DNA of 64,000 bases from Altererythrobacter ishigakiensis (GTDB lineage: Bacteria; Pseudomonadota; Alphaproteobacteria; Sphingomonadales; Sphingomonadaceae). The notes beneath the pieces are model-generated. The model had not been told where the DNA came from and searched no databases. It was given only the letters and a program-made list of their open reading frames with translations. Position 1 is the first letter of the stretch. Each line of letters begins with the position of its first letter. Shown piece by piece: positions 15,454 through 23,855 of this stretch. The position numbers and the translations under genes were made by a program. Where the stretch lies: positions 1,884,001 through 1,948,000 of the forward strand of contig NZ_CP015963.1 in assembly GCF_001663155.1 (NCBI RefSeq), written 5' to 3'.

Positions 15454-17496
15454 TTGTACGCCCCAATCCCGCTCAAACAGATAGAGCAGGATACGCGCTG
15501 CCTCTCCCCGCTCGCTTGCCAATCCCCCATCTCGCTCCATCAACAATCGCGCATCGGCATGAGCCGCGGGCAACAGTCGCGTGATCTGTTCAAGATTTGC
15601 AACGCGAAAAGGCGTGTCTCCCGACTGGCGGGTTCCCAAAAGCTCACCGCCACCGCGCAATTCCAAATCCTCTTCGGCAATGCGAAAACCGTCCTGCGTT
15701 TCGCGCATCAGCGCGAGACGTCTACGAGCAGTTTCAGACAAGGCTTCTCCGCGCAACAGAAGACACACGGCCTGTTCCGATCCACGGCCAACCCGGCCAC
15801 GCAGCTGGTGCAGTTGAGCGAGGCCAAATTGCTCGGCCTGCTCTATCACCACCAAAGTCGCGTTGGGCACGTCCACACCAACTTCAATGACCGTGGTCGC
15901 GACCATCAGCTTCGCCTCGCCCGCGACAAAACGCTCCATTGCGGCGTCCTTGGCTTCGGGCGGCATTTGACCGTGCACAAGCACAACGGAATCTCCGAAC
16001 CGCTCCTTCAGCGCCGCATAGCGCGCTTCTGCCGCCGCCAGATCGGCGACCTCGCTCTCATGCACCATGGGGCATACCCAGAACGCCTGCTGCCCTGTCT
16101 CAAGGTGTCGCGCGATCCCATCGACAATCTCACCCATGCGTTCCATCGACATGACGCGGGTCAAAATCGGCTTGCGGCCCGGCGGCATCTCATCGAGTTT
16201 GCTAACGTCCATCTCGCCATATTGCGCGAGCGTAAGCGTGCGCGGGATCGGCGTGGCCGTCATCGCCAATGTGTGCGGTGTGCGCTTGCCCTTACTGGCG
16301 AGCTGCAGGCGCTGGGCAACGCCAAAGCGATGCTGTTCGTCGATCACCACCAGACCAAGGTCTTTGTAGTTCACTGTATCCTGAAAGATCGCGTGCGTGC
16401 CCACCACAATATCGATTGAGCCGTCGAGCATGCCCATAAGCTTAGCTTCGCGGGCCTTGCCTTTGTCACGCCCTGTCAGGAGAGCGACCTCAACGCCAGT
16501 TGGCGCGGCCATCTGCCGCAAAGTCTCGTAATGCTGGCGAGCCAAGATTTCTGTTGGAGCCAACAACGCTGCCTGCTTGCCCGCCTCATTCGCGATCAAC
16601 ATGGCATACAGCGCGACCACGGTCTTGCCCGCGCCAACATCGCCCTGCAGCAATCGCAGCATGGGCGCTTCCTGCGCCAGATCGCCTTCGATTTCGCTGA
16701 CCGAACGAGACTGTGCACCAGTCAAAGAGTAAGGCAGCTGCAGTTTGTCACGCAGTGAGCCCTCGCCAGCCAGGGGCTGGCCCTTACGGCTGCGATTGTC
16801 CGCCCGCACCAGCATCAGCGCGAGACTGTTCGCCAGCAACTCATCATAGGCCAACCGATCGCGAGCTTTCGGATTCTCGGATCTGTGCGCCAGGCTCAAC
16901 GCGTCACGCCAATCAGGCCAGCCCTCCTTGTCATGCTGCGTCGGTTCGATCCATTCGGGAAGCTCTGGCAAGCGGGTCAGCGCCTGACTGACCAGCCCTG
17001 CCATTCGTGGCTGCGTCAGCCCTTCCGACAAGCCGTAAACGGGCTCGCACATACGCGCAAGGTTGGCGCTGCTTTCCTTCTCGACGTGATCCGGGTGCAC
17101 GATCTGCAGCATATCGCCAAAACGGTCGAGCTTTCCCGCTACCCAGCGCCTCTCACCAACTGGCAGCTGTTTCTTCGCCGTGTAAGACGCCCGCCCGAAA
17201 TAGGTGATGTTGCAGATGTTGCCGGTGCTATCCTGCGCAAAGACCCGATAGGGCCCTCGGTTATTCCGCGCTGCACGGTGTTCGGTCGGCGTTAGCGCGA
17301 CAATAATGTTCTCGCCTTCGTTCGCGTCATCAAGCGTTTCAACGGCTCGCCGCGTCACAAAACGCTCTGGCAAGTGATAGGCTAAATCGCGCACGCGAGT
17401 GAGGCCGAGCTTGTCCAGCGGCTTCTTCAGCTTCGGCCCTACGCCTTCCAGCGCATCGCTCTCGATAAACAGCGGATTTAAGACCTCAGGACGCAT
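15436..17496 (-). CDS. recG: ATP-dependent DNA helicase RecG
   Basis: A 686-residue fork-remodelling helicase. An N-terminal wedge/OB domain covers about 1-230 (LEGVGPKLKKPLDKLGL at the start). The helicase core has Walker A GDVGAGKTV, DEQH box VIDEQHRFGVAQR, motif III TATPIPRTL and motif VI QLRGRVGRGSEQA. RecG reverses stalled replication forks and Holliday junctions. It is divergent from sdhE-mfd over 52 bases, so two repair translocases (RecG and Mfd) face away from one short intergenic region. Confidence 0.97.
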   Translation of the reverse strand: MRPEVLNPLFIESDALEGVGPKLKKPLDKLGLTRVRDLAYHLPERFVTRRAVETLDDANEGENIIVALTPTEHRAARNNRGPYRVFAQDSTGNICNITYFGRASYTAKKQLPVGERRWVAGKLDRFGDMLQIVHPDHVEKESSANLARMCEPVYGLSEGLTQPRMAGLVSQALTRLPELPEWIEPTQHDKEGWPDWRDALSLAHRSENPKARDRLAYDELLANSLALMLVRADNRSRKGQPLAGEGSLRDKLQLPYSLTGAQSRSVSEIEGDLAQEAPMLRLLQGDVGAGKTVVALYAMLIANEAGKQAALLAPTEILARQHYETLRQMAAPTGVEVALLTGRDKGKAREAKLMGMLDGSIDIVVGTHAIFQDTVNYKDLGLVVIDEQHRFGVAQRLQLASKGKRTPHTLAMTATPIPRTLTLAQYGEMDVSKLDEMPPGRKPILTRVMSMERMGEIVDGIARHLETGQQAFWVCPMVHESEVADLAAAEARYAALKERFGDSVVLVHGQMPPEAKDAAMERFVAGEAKLMVATTVIEVGVDVPNATLVVIEQAEQFGLAQLHQLRGRVGRGSEQAVCLLLRGEALSETARRRLALMRETQDGFRIAEEDLELRGGGELLGTRQSGDTPFRVANLEQITRLLPAAHADARLLMERDGGLASERGEAARILLYLFERDWGVQLLRGG

Positions 17497-17548
17497 TTCA
17501 CTGCTATAGCCGCTTGCGCGCTTTGAGCGAGTCCCCTACCCGCGCCTT

Positions 17549-17827
17549 ATGCCCGACGCACTGACATTCGAAGCCCGTCTCGCCCGCGCCAAATTCCGCG
17601 CGTGGCATCGTGGCACCCGCGAAGCCGATTACATGATCGGCGGCTATTTCGATCGTTATCACAGCGAATGGGATGAGGTTGCATTACGCTGGTTCGAAGA
17701 TCTGCTCGACGAAGACGACGTGGATGTGATGGCCTGGGCCATGAAGACCGCACCAGTTGCAGAACGCTTTGCCGGACCGATGATGGAGCGAATGCAGCAG
17801 CTCGACTATGTCGACATCCCGCGCTGA
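17549..17827 (+). CDS. sdhE: Succinate dehydrogenase assembly factor SdhE
   Basis: A 92-residue helical protein with the family motif RGTREADYMIGG at 21-32 and the later WFEDLLDEDDVDVMAW. SdhE helps attach FAD to the flavoprotein subunit of succinate dehydrogenase in the cytoplasm. Upstream of mfd by 14 bases and probably cotranscribed with it, a common alphaproteobacterial order. Confidence 0.92.
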   Translation: MPDALTFEARLARAKFRAWHRGTREADYMIGGYFDRYHSEWDEVALRWFEDLLDEDDVDVMAWAMKTAPVAERFAGPMMERMQQLDYVDIPR

Positions 17828-17841
17828 TCCGACGCACCTCT

Positions 17842-20800
17842 ATGCCTGACCTTTCGAATATCCTTTCGGCCTCTTCGCCGCTTACCCTCGCCTCGGTTGC
17901 GCGCGGCGCGCAGCCATTGGTGATGAGCGATCTGGCGCGCGCTTCTAAGGGACGCGCAGTCTTTATCGCACCGGATGAGGCTGCGATGCGTTCGGTGGCG
18001 GAAGCGGCCAAGTTCTTTGCACCAGAACTTGAAATGATCGAGTTCCCCGCATGGGATTGCTTGCCTTATGACCGGGCGAGCCCTGCATTATCGGTCAGTG
18101 CAAAGCGGCTCGCCGCCCTGCATCGCCTTCAGTCTGGCAAGGCCGGTTCACAGCTACTGGTTACCACTGCGAACGCGGTTCTGCAGCGTGTTCTGACCCC
18201 GTTTCGAGTTCGCGAGAGCGTTCGTGAATTCAAACAGGGTACAACCATCGGCCATAGCAGCTTGTCCGCCTTGCTCCAGCGGCAAGGCTATTCACGCACG
18301 GACACCGTGGTCGATCACGGTGAGTATGCCCTGCGCGGCTCGATCGTCGACATTTTCCCGTCGAGCCTGGAACAGGGTCTGAGGCTCGATTTCTTCGGCG
18401 ATGAGCTGGAAAGCTTGCGCCTGTTTGATCCGTCAACGCAGATGACCGTCGGCACGCTGAAACAGCATCTCTTGCTACCTGCGAGCGAGGCGCTGCTCGA
18501 TGAAGACAGCATCAAACGTTTCCGCAGCCGCTACCGAGAGATGTTCGGTGCCACCGCAACACAGGACCCTCTTTATGAGGCAGTCAGCGATGGACGTCGA
18601 CTGGCTGGCATGGAGCATTGGCTGCCGCTGTTCGAGGATCGGTTGGCGACGATCTTCGACTACCTCTCGTCTGAAGACGTGGTGGTCATCGACAGCGGAG
18701 CCATCGGCGCATCGGACGAACGGCTAAAGGATGTCGCGGATTATCATCAGGCGCGCAAGAAGACTGCCGGCCAGGCAGCCGGTAGTTATCGGCCGCTCGA
18801 CAATAATGCGCTCTACCTGGGCAAAGACGAATTCGATGCTGCGCTCAGGGAGCACACTGTCCACCGCAGCGTGATTTTTGCTGAGCCTGAAGGTGATCAG
18901 GTGATCGACTTCGGGTTCTCCTCAGCGCGCGATTTCGCACCGGATCGAGCACGCGGGGACAATGTCTATCCCATCGCGGCACAACACCTCAATTCGCTCG
19001 GCAAATCCGGCAAGCGTGCGATTATCGCGGCATATTCCAGCGGCAGTCGCTCTCGCATCGCATCTATCCTCGAAGAGGCTGGGTGCAAGGTAGAACACGC
19101 AAACACGTGGCAAGAAGCGCTAGGGGCGAGCGCCAGGGGCAAGCCCGTAGCCACCGTTCTGCCGCTCGAAACGGGGTTTGCGAACGATCAGATCGAACTG
19201 CTGACTGAGCAGGATATCCTGGGTGACCGGCTTGTTCGACGCAAGAAACGCCGCAAGGATTCCGATGCATTTCTGGCGGAACTGCAATCGCTTAGCCGCG
19301 GCGATCTGGTGGTCCATGTTGAACACGGGATTGGGAAGTATCTAGGGCTGGAACCAGTCCCCGTAGGCAAGAGCCAGCACGACTGTGTGATGTTGGAATA
19401 CAAGGGCGGCGACAAGCTGTTCATCCCGGTTGAGAACATCGATGTGCTTTCACGCTACGGCAGTAGCGAAGAAGCGGTCATGCTCGACCGGCTAGGCGGC
19501 GAAGGTTGGCAGAAACGCCGTGCGAAGCTGAAAGAACGCATCCGTGCGATCGCCGGTGAATTGATGCAGATCGCCGCTCAGCGCGCGCTGAAGAAAGCGC
19601 CCGTGCTTGAGCCAGAGGCATCGGCCTACAACCAGTTCGTCGAGAAGTTTCCGTGGCAAGAAACCGACGACCAAGACGCAGCCATCGCTGACGTATTGCG
19701 TGATCTGGAAAGCGGCCGCCCAATGGATCGATTGGTGTGCGGCGATGTGGGCTTCGGTAAAACCGAAGTGGCCCTGCGCGCTGCATTTGTAGCCGCGATG
19801 AACGGCCAGCAGGTGGCAGTGGTTGCCCCCACTACCTTGCTCGCGCGGCAGCATTACACCAATTTCGTTGAACGCTTCGCTGGCTTCCCGCTGAAAGTTG
19901 GCCGCTTGTCTCGTTTGGTCCCCGCTAAAGAGATGTCGGACACACGCGAAGGTCTTGAGAAAGGCGATGTCGATATTGTCATCGGCACGCATGCGATCCT
20001 GTCAAAGAGCACCAAGTTCCGCGATCTGGGCCTGGTGATTGTCGACGAAGAGCAGCGGTTCGGGGTGACGCATAAAGAGCGGCTAAAGGCATTGCGTGCT
20101 GACGTGCATGTTCTGACTCTGACGGCCACTCCCATCCCGCGCACGCTGCAAATGGCGATGACGGGCCTGCGCGAACTCTCAACCATCCAGACGCCGCCGG
20201 TCGACCGCCTCGCGGTGCGGACCTATGTGATGGAATGGGATGACATGGTGATGCGCGAAGCTTTGCTGCGCGAACACCACCGCGGCGGGCAAAGTTTCAT
20301 CGTTGTACCACGCATTTCCGACATGGCCGATGTGGAAGAATGGCTGCGCGAGCATGTGCCGGAAGTGAAGAGCATATCCGCGCACGGCCAGATGGGAGCT
20401 GGTGAAGTCGAAGAGCGCATGAGCGCGTTCTATGACCGCAAATATGACGTGTTGCTGTCGACCACCATCGTCGAGAGCGGACTCGACATCCCCAGCGCCA
20501 ACACAATCATAATCCACCGCGCCGATCGGTTCGGGCTGGCTCAGCTTTACCAGCTGCGCGGGCGCGTAGGCCGGTCAAAGCTGCGGGCCTACGCCTATCT
20601 GACCTACGCAAAGGATGTGCAGTTGTCAGAAGTGGCGGAGAAGCGTCTGAAAGTCCTGGGCGATCTCGACTCATTGGGAGCCGGATTCCAGCTCGCTAGC
20701 CACGATCTGGACATTCGCGGGGCCGGCAATCTACTGGGCGACGAGCAATCGGGCCATATCCGCGAAGTCGGGTTTGAACTCTATCAGTCCATGCTCGAGG

Positions 20801-21321
20801 ATGCGATCCTTGCTGCAAAGGCAGGCGAGATGGGACTTGAGGCAGACCGCGACAAAGTCAGCCCGCAGATCACCGTCGACGCACCGATCATGATCCCGGA
20901 AGATTATGTGCCGGATCTGGCGGTGCGCATGGCGCTGTATCGCCGTTTGAATGATGCCAAGGACAAGGCAGAGATCGAGGCCATGGCGGCTGAGATGATC
21001 GACCGTTTCGGCCCCCTGCCCGATGCCACTGCCAACCTCGTTCGCCTGATCGAGATCAAGCATCAGGCCATCACAGCCAATATTGCCAAAATTGATGTCG
21101 GCGCACGCGGAACACTTGTGACATTCCACAAGGATGATTTTCCGGACGGGCCAGGCCTTCTTGCCTATGTCGACAGGCTTCAAGGAACGGCCAAGCTGCG
21201 CCCAGACATGAAGCTGGTTATCAATCGCGCTTGGGGTGATCCGCAAAGTCGCCTCAATGGCTTGTTCCAGCTCACCAAGGGACTTTCACGTATCGTCCAA
21301 AAAGCTAGGAAAGCAGCCTGA
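17842..21321 (+). CDS. mfd: Transcription-repair coupling factor Mfd
   Basis: A 1159-residue translocase that removes RNA polymerase stalled at lesions and recruits UvrA. Order of domains: UvrB-like N-terminus with WDCLPYDRASP near 73; RNA polymerase-interacting CarD-like domain around 490-560 (GDLVVHVEHGIGKYLGLEP); translocase core with Walker A GDVGFGKTE from residue 634 and DEEQ at 735-738; TATPIPRTLQMAMTG; LRGRVGRSK; and the C-terminal TRCF domain. The length is normal for the family. Confidence 0.98.
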   Translation: MPDLSNILSASSPLTLASVARGAQPLVMSDLARASKGRAVFIAPDEAAMRSVAEAAKFFAPELEMIEFPAWDCLPYDRASPALSVSAKRLAALHRLQSGKAGSQLLVTTANAVLQRVLTPFRVRESVREFKQGTTIGHSSLSALLQRQGYSRTDTVVDHGEYALRGSIVDIFPSSLEQGLRLDFFGDELESLRLFDPSTQMTVGTLKQHLLLPASEALLDEDSIKRFRSRYREMFGATATQDPLYEAVSDGRRLAGMEHWLPLFEDRLATIFDYLSSEDVVVIDSGAIGASDERLKDVADYHQARKKTAGQAAGSYRPLDNNALYLGKDEFDAALREHTVHRSVIFAEPEGDQVIDFGFSSARDFAPDRARGDNVYPIAAQHLNSLGKSGKRAIIAAYSSGSRSRIASILEEAGCKVEHANTWQEALGASARGKPVATVLPLETGFANDQIELLTEQDILGDRLVRRKKRRKDSDAFLAELQSLSRGDLVVHVEHGIGKYLGLEPVPVGKSQHDCVMLEYKGGDKLFIPVENIDVLSRYGSSEEAVMLDRLGGEGWQKRRAKLKERIRAIAGELMQIAAQRALKKAPVLEPEASAYNQFVEKFPWQETDDQDAAIADVLRDLESGRPMDRLVCGDVGFGKTEVALRAAFVAAMNGQQVAVVAPTTLLARQHYTNFVERFAGFPLKVGRLSRLVPAKEMSDTREGLEKGDVDIVIGTHAILSKSTKFRDLGLVIVDEEQRFGVTHKERLKALRADVHVLTLTATPIPRTLQMAMTGLRELSTIQTPPVDRLAVRTYVMEWDDMVMREALLREHHRGGQSFIVVPRISDMADVEEWLREHVPEVKSISAHGQMGAGEVEERMSAFYDRKYDVLLSTTIVESGLDIPSANTIIIHRADRFGLAQLYQLRGRVGRSKLRAYAYLTYAKDVQLSEVAEKRLKVLGDLDSLGAGFQLASHDLDIRGAGNLLGDEQSGHIREVGFELYQSMLEDAILAAKAGEMGLEADRDKVSPQITVDAPIMIPEDYVPDLAVRMALYRRLNDAKDKAEIEAMAAEMIDRFGPLPDATANLVRLIEIKHQAITANIAKIDVGARGTLVTFHKDDFPDGPGLLAYVDRLQGTAKLRPDMKLVINRAWGDPQSRLNGLFQLTKGLSRIVQKARKAA

Positions 21322-21386
21322 ACGTTGAAATACGCTGGCTTCGCGCATAGTTGTGCGATCACGCTTGGCGATGAAGGGACGAAAAA

Positions 21387-22175
21387 TTGTCCGATACAGG
21401 TACATTCAAACGCTTTGCCTTGCTGGCTTCTGACGCGCATCGAGCCAAAACTGCCTATGCCGATCTGTTGCCTACACATGACTGGGTACCAGTCGAAGAA
21501 GCAGATGTGGCTGTAGTTTTGGGCGGCGATGGCTTTATGCTCCAGACCCTGCATGAAATGCTGAATCGCGGAAGAGTCATACCCGCCTATGGCCTCAATC
21601 GCGGCACAGTGGGCTTCATGATGAACCGGTATCGCAATGGTGGAAACGTGCTTAGCCGGGTACAGAAGGCTCGCCCTTTCACCTTCTCACCATTACGAAT
21701 GGAAGCGACCACGCAGGACGGTAAAGAGCACACATTTCTTGCCATCAACGAAGTGTCGTTGCTGCGTGAGATGCGCCAGACCGCCAAGATTGAAGTCTCA
21801 GTCAATGGCCGCGTGCGGATCAAAGAACTGGTCTGTGACGGCGTGCTGCTGTCAACGCCAGCAGGATCAACGGCCTATAATCTGTCAGCCAATGGCCCAA
21901 TACTGCCACTCGATTCGAAACTATTGGCGTTGACGCCGATCAGCCCATTCCGTCCGCGGCGCTGGAACGGGGCAATTCTGCCCGATCATTTGCCCGTCAA
22001 ATTTCGAATACTCGAGGCGGCAAAGCGTCCCGTTTCTGCTGTGGCGGACCAGACCGAGCTTCGCGACATTGCAGAGGTTCTGCTCACAGTCGAACGTGAC
22101 ACGGAGCTTACGCTGCTGTTCGACAAGGGACATTCGCTCGACGAACGGATTGTTGCCGAACAATTTCAGGTCTGA
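21387..22175 (+). CDS. nadK: NAD kinase
   Basis: A 262-residue enzyme making NADP from NAD and ATP. It has the GGDGFML diphosphate loop near residue 46, NRGTVGFMMN, the conserved LAINEVSL and the substrate-binding TPAGSTAYNLSANGPI. It begins with TTG at 21387, preceded by AAGGGAC at a suitable distance; no in-frame ATG lies near the conserved N-terminus. It follows mfd after 65 bases. Confidence 0.93.
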   Translation: MSDTGTFKRFALLASDAHRAKTAYADLLPTHDWVPVEEADVAVVLGGDGFMLQTLHEMLNRGRVIPAYGLNRGTVGFMMNRYRNGGNVLSRVQKARPFTFSPLRMEATTQDGKEHTFLAINEVSLLREMRQTAKIEVSVNGRVRIKELVCDGVLLSTPAGSTAYNLSANGPILPLDSKLLALTPISPFRPRRWNGAILPDHLPVKFRILEAAKRPVSAVADQTELRDIAEVLLTVERDTELTLLFDKGHSLDERIVAEQFQV

Positions 22176-22229
22176 TCAGCGTGAACCGTAATAGTCGCGA
22201 AAAATTGCGGCCTGAGCCCCACACACCAC

Positions 22230-22258
22230 TTGCCAAACGAATCCAGCGCCCATATAGG
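22230..22258 (+). promoter_or_regulatory. Promoter of tRNA-Asn
   Basis: TTGCCA (22230-22235), 17 bases, TATAGG (22253-22258), ending 22 bases before the tRNA. It matches the tRNA-Pro promoter in both hexamers and spacing. Confidence 0.7.
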
Positions 22259-22280
22259 GCCGCTCTGCCTTTCGGGCTGC

Positions 22281-22355
22281 TCCCCGATAGCTCAGCGGTA
22301 GAGTAGGTGACTGTTAATCACTTGGTCGTTGGTTCGAATCCAACTCGGGGAGCCA
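22281..22355 (+). tRNA. tRNA-Asn (GTT)
   Basis: A 75-base cloverleaf: acceptor TCCCCGA with TCGGGGA, D-arm GCTCAGCGGTAGAGT, anticodon loop CTGTTAA with GTT, T-loop TTCGAAT, discriminator G, encoded CCA. Confidence 0.97.
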
Positions 22356-22386
22356 CTTTCTTCCAATGCATCGAATAAATGATCGG

Positions 22387-23127
22387 CTAAAAGCCTAACA
22401 ACAGCCGTGCGCCCACAATTGTGACCAAGGCAGCGGTTAGCCATCTGATCCATCTCAACGGAAGAACCCGCACCGCCAACAGGCTGCCGATCTGACCGCC
22501 AATGGCTACCGAGATAAGCAAGGCAAAACCCCCAGCAACCGCGCCGCTTAACACACCACTTCCGCTTTTGATCAGCTGCCCCGCAAGGCCAAACAGCGAA
22601 TTCACCAAGATGAAAAAACTGGCCGTTGCAGCAACTGCACGCGCGTTGTTCCATCTGGTCAAATGAAGCAGGGGAGCCAGGAAGATGCCTCCCCCAATCC
22701 CCACCAAGCCTGCGATGTAGCCCAGCGGCACCGCCACCACGCCGACGTAGCGTGCGAACTGCATCGGCATTGCATCGCTTCCATCCGCAGTCGGCATCAG
22801 CATTGTTATGCCTGTAAGCACAAGGCTCGCGCCAAGAAGCAGCATGAAGGTTGCTTCATCAATCGGGGTAAGCCCCCCAAGGAACGCTGCCGGTGCTGCC
22901 AACGCAGTTAGCAACAATGCGCCGCGCCATGGTGTTACCTTGGCCCGGGCAAAACGCACGCTACTGCCGGCGACAACTACAATGTTGCAGGCAAGCGCCA
23001 GCACTGGCAGCAAACGGTAATCGAGCCCGGACAACGCCAATAATGCGGCATAGGTCGAACCACCACCAAAACCGACGGACGCATAGAGCAGTGCAGTAAT
23101 GAAGAAGGCCGCGATCAGGAATGGCAT
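22387..23127 (-). CDS. TauE/SafE-family permease
   Basis: A 246-residue inner-membrane protein with about eight helices in two repeats. The repeat motifs are visible: YASVGFGGGSTYAALLAL near residues 16-33 and IAGLVGIGGGIFLAPLL in the second half. The family exports sulfite, sulfoacetate or related organic anions. No sulfur-metabolism gene lies near, so the substrate is not assigned. Convergent with tRNA-Asn, divergent from the GNAT gene. Confidence 0.88.
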   Translation of the reverse strand: MPFLIAAFFITALLYASVGFGGGSTYAALLALSGLDYRLLPVLALACNIVVVAGSSVRFARAKVTPWRGALLLTALAAPAAFLGGLTPIDEATFMLLLGASLVLTGITMLMPTADGSDAMPMQFARYVGVVAVPLGYIAGLVGIGGGIFLAPLLHLTRWNNARAVAATASFFILVNSLFGLAGQLIKSGSGVLSGAVAGGFALLISVAIGGQIGSLLAVRVLPLRWIRWLTAALVTIVGARLLLGF

Positions 23128-23190
23128 GCACGCTCTCTATCCGCCCCCTCATCCCCATGCTAGCAAAAGCGATCAGGAGGGGCAGGCATT

Positions 23191-23814
23191 ATGCAGATTA
23201 GCGACATAGATCTGGGAACAGGGCTGACCCGTGCGATGTTGCGCTCAGACGCGGATGTGATCGGCGACATAACCGCTGACGCGTTTCGAAACGACCCGTT
23301 CAACCTTTGGCTGTTCGGAAACTTTCCCGCGATCAGCGCTCTGTTTCACGCTCAGGCCAGACGGATTTATGTTCCCAATGGTTTCTCCTACCGATCAGGA
23401 GAGGAAGGCGCGTGTATGTGGATGCTGCCGGATCAGCACGCGAACTTCGGATTGTCAGACTATGCTGTGATTTCGTGGTCAACCCTGATCAGGTCTGGAC
23501 CACGTGCCGTTGTTCGCGCGATCAAGACCGGGACAGCGATGGATGCGCAACACCCAGAATTCCCCCATGCCTATCTTTTCAGCATCGGCGTGCGTCCCTC
23601 CGCGCAGGGCAAGGGCTTGGGGCGCAAACTCATCCAACCCATGCTCGATGCCTGTGATCGCGCAGGGGTCCGAGCATATCTGGAGAATTCCAACCCGGCG
23701 AACACGGGCTTCTACAACTCTTGCGGCTTCGAACAGTTTGGGGAGCCAATCCACCCGGAACCGGAAAGCCCGCCACTGGTGCCAATGTTGAGAGAGCCGC
23801 GCGCGTTAGCCTGA
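23191..23814 (+). CDS. GNAT-family N-acetyltransferase
   Basis: A 207-residue acetyltransferase. The acetyl-CoA motif is SIGVRPSAQGKGLGRKLI, near residues 131-148, followed by YLENSNPANTGFYNSCGF, the usual beta5-alpha4 region with the catalytic tyrosine. An AGGAGGGG ribosome site precedes the ATG. The acceptor is unknown; the overall type is like small-molecule or antibiotic/toxin acetylases. Confidence 0.87.
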   Translation: MQISDIDLGTGLTRAMLRSDADVIGDITADAFRNDPFNLWLFGNFPAISALFHAQARRIYVPNGFSYRSGEEGACMWMLPDQHANFGLSDYAVISWSTLIRSGPRAVVRAIKTGTAMDAQHPEFPHAYLFSIGVRPSAQGKGLGRKLIQPMLDACDRAGVRAYLENSNPANTGFYNSCGFEQFGEPIHPEPESPPLVPMLREPRALA

Positions 23815-23855
23815 GCAAACGCGCTTGGCTCTCCCTTCAATCCAATTCTGGCCAA

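Noticed and set aside
15454..16419. A 321-codon open frame on the plus strand
   Set aside because: Antisense to recG; no recognisable domain.
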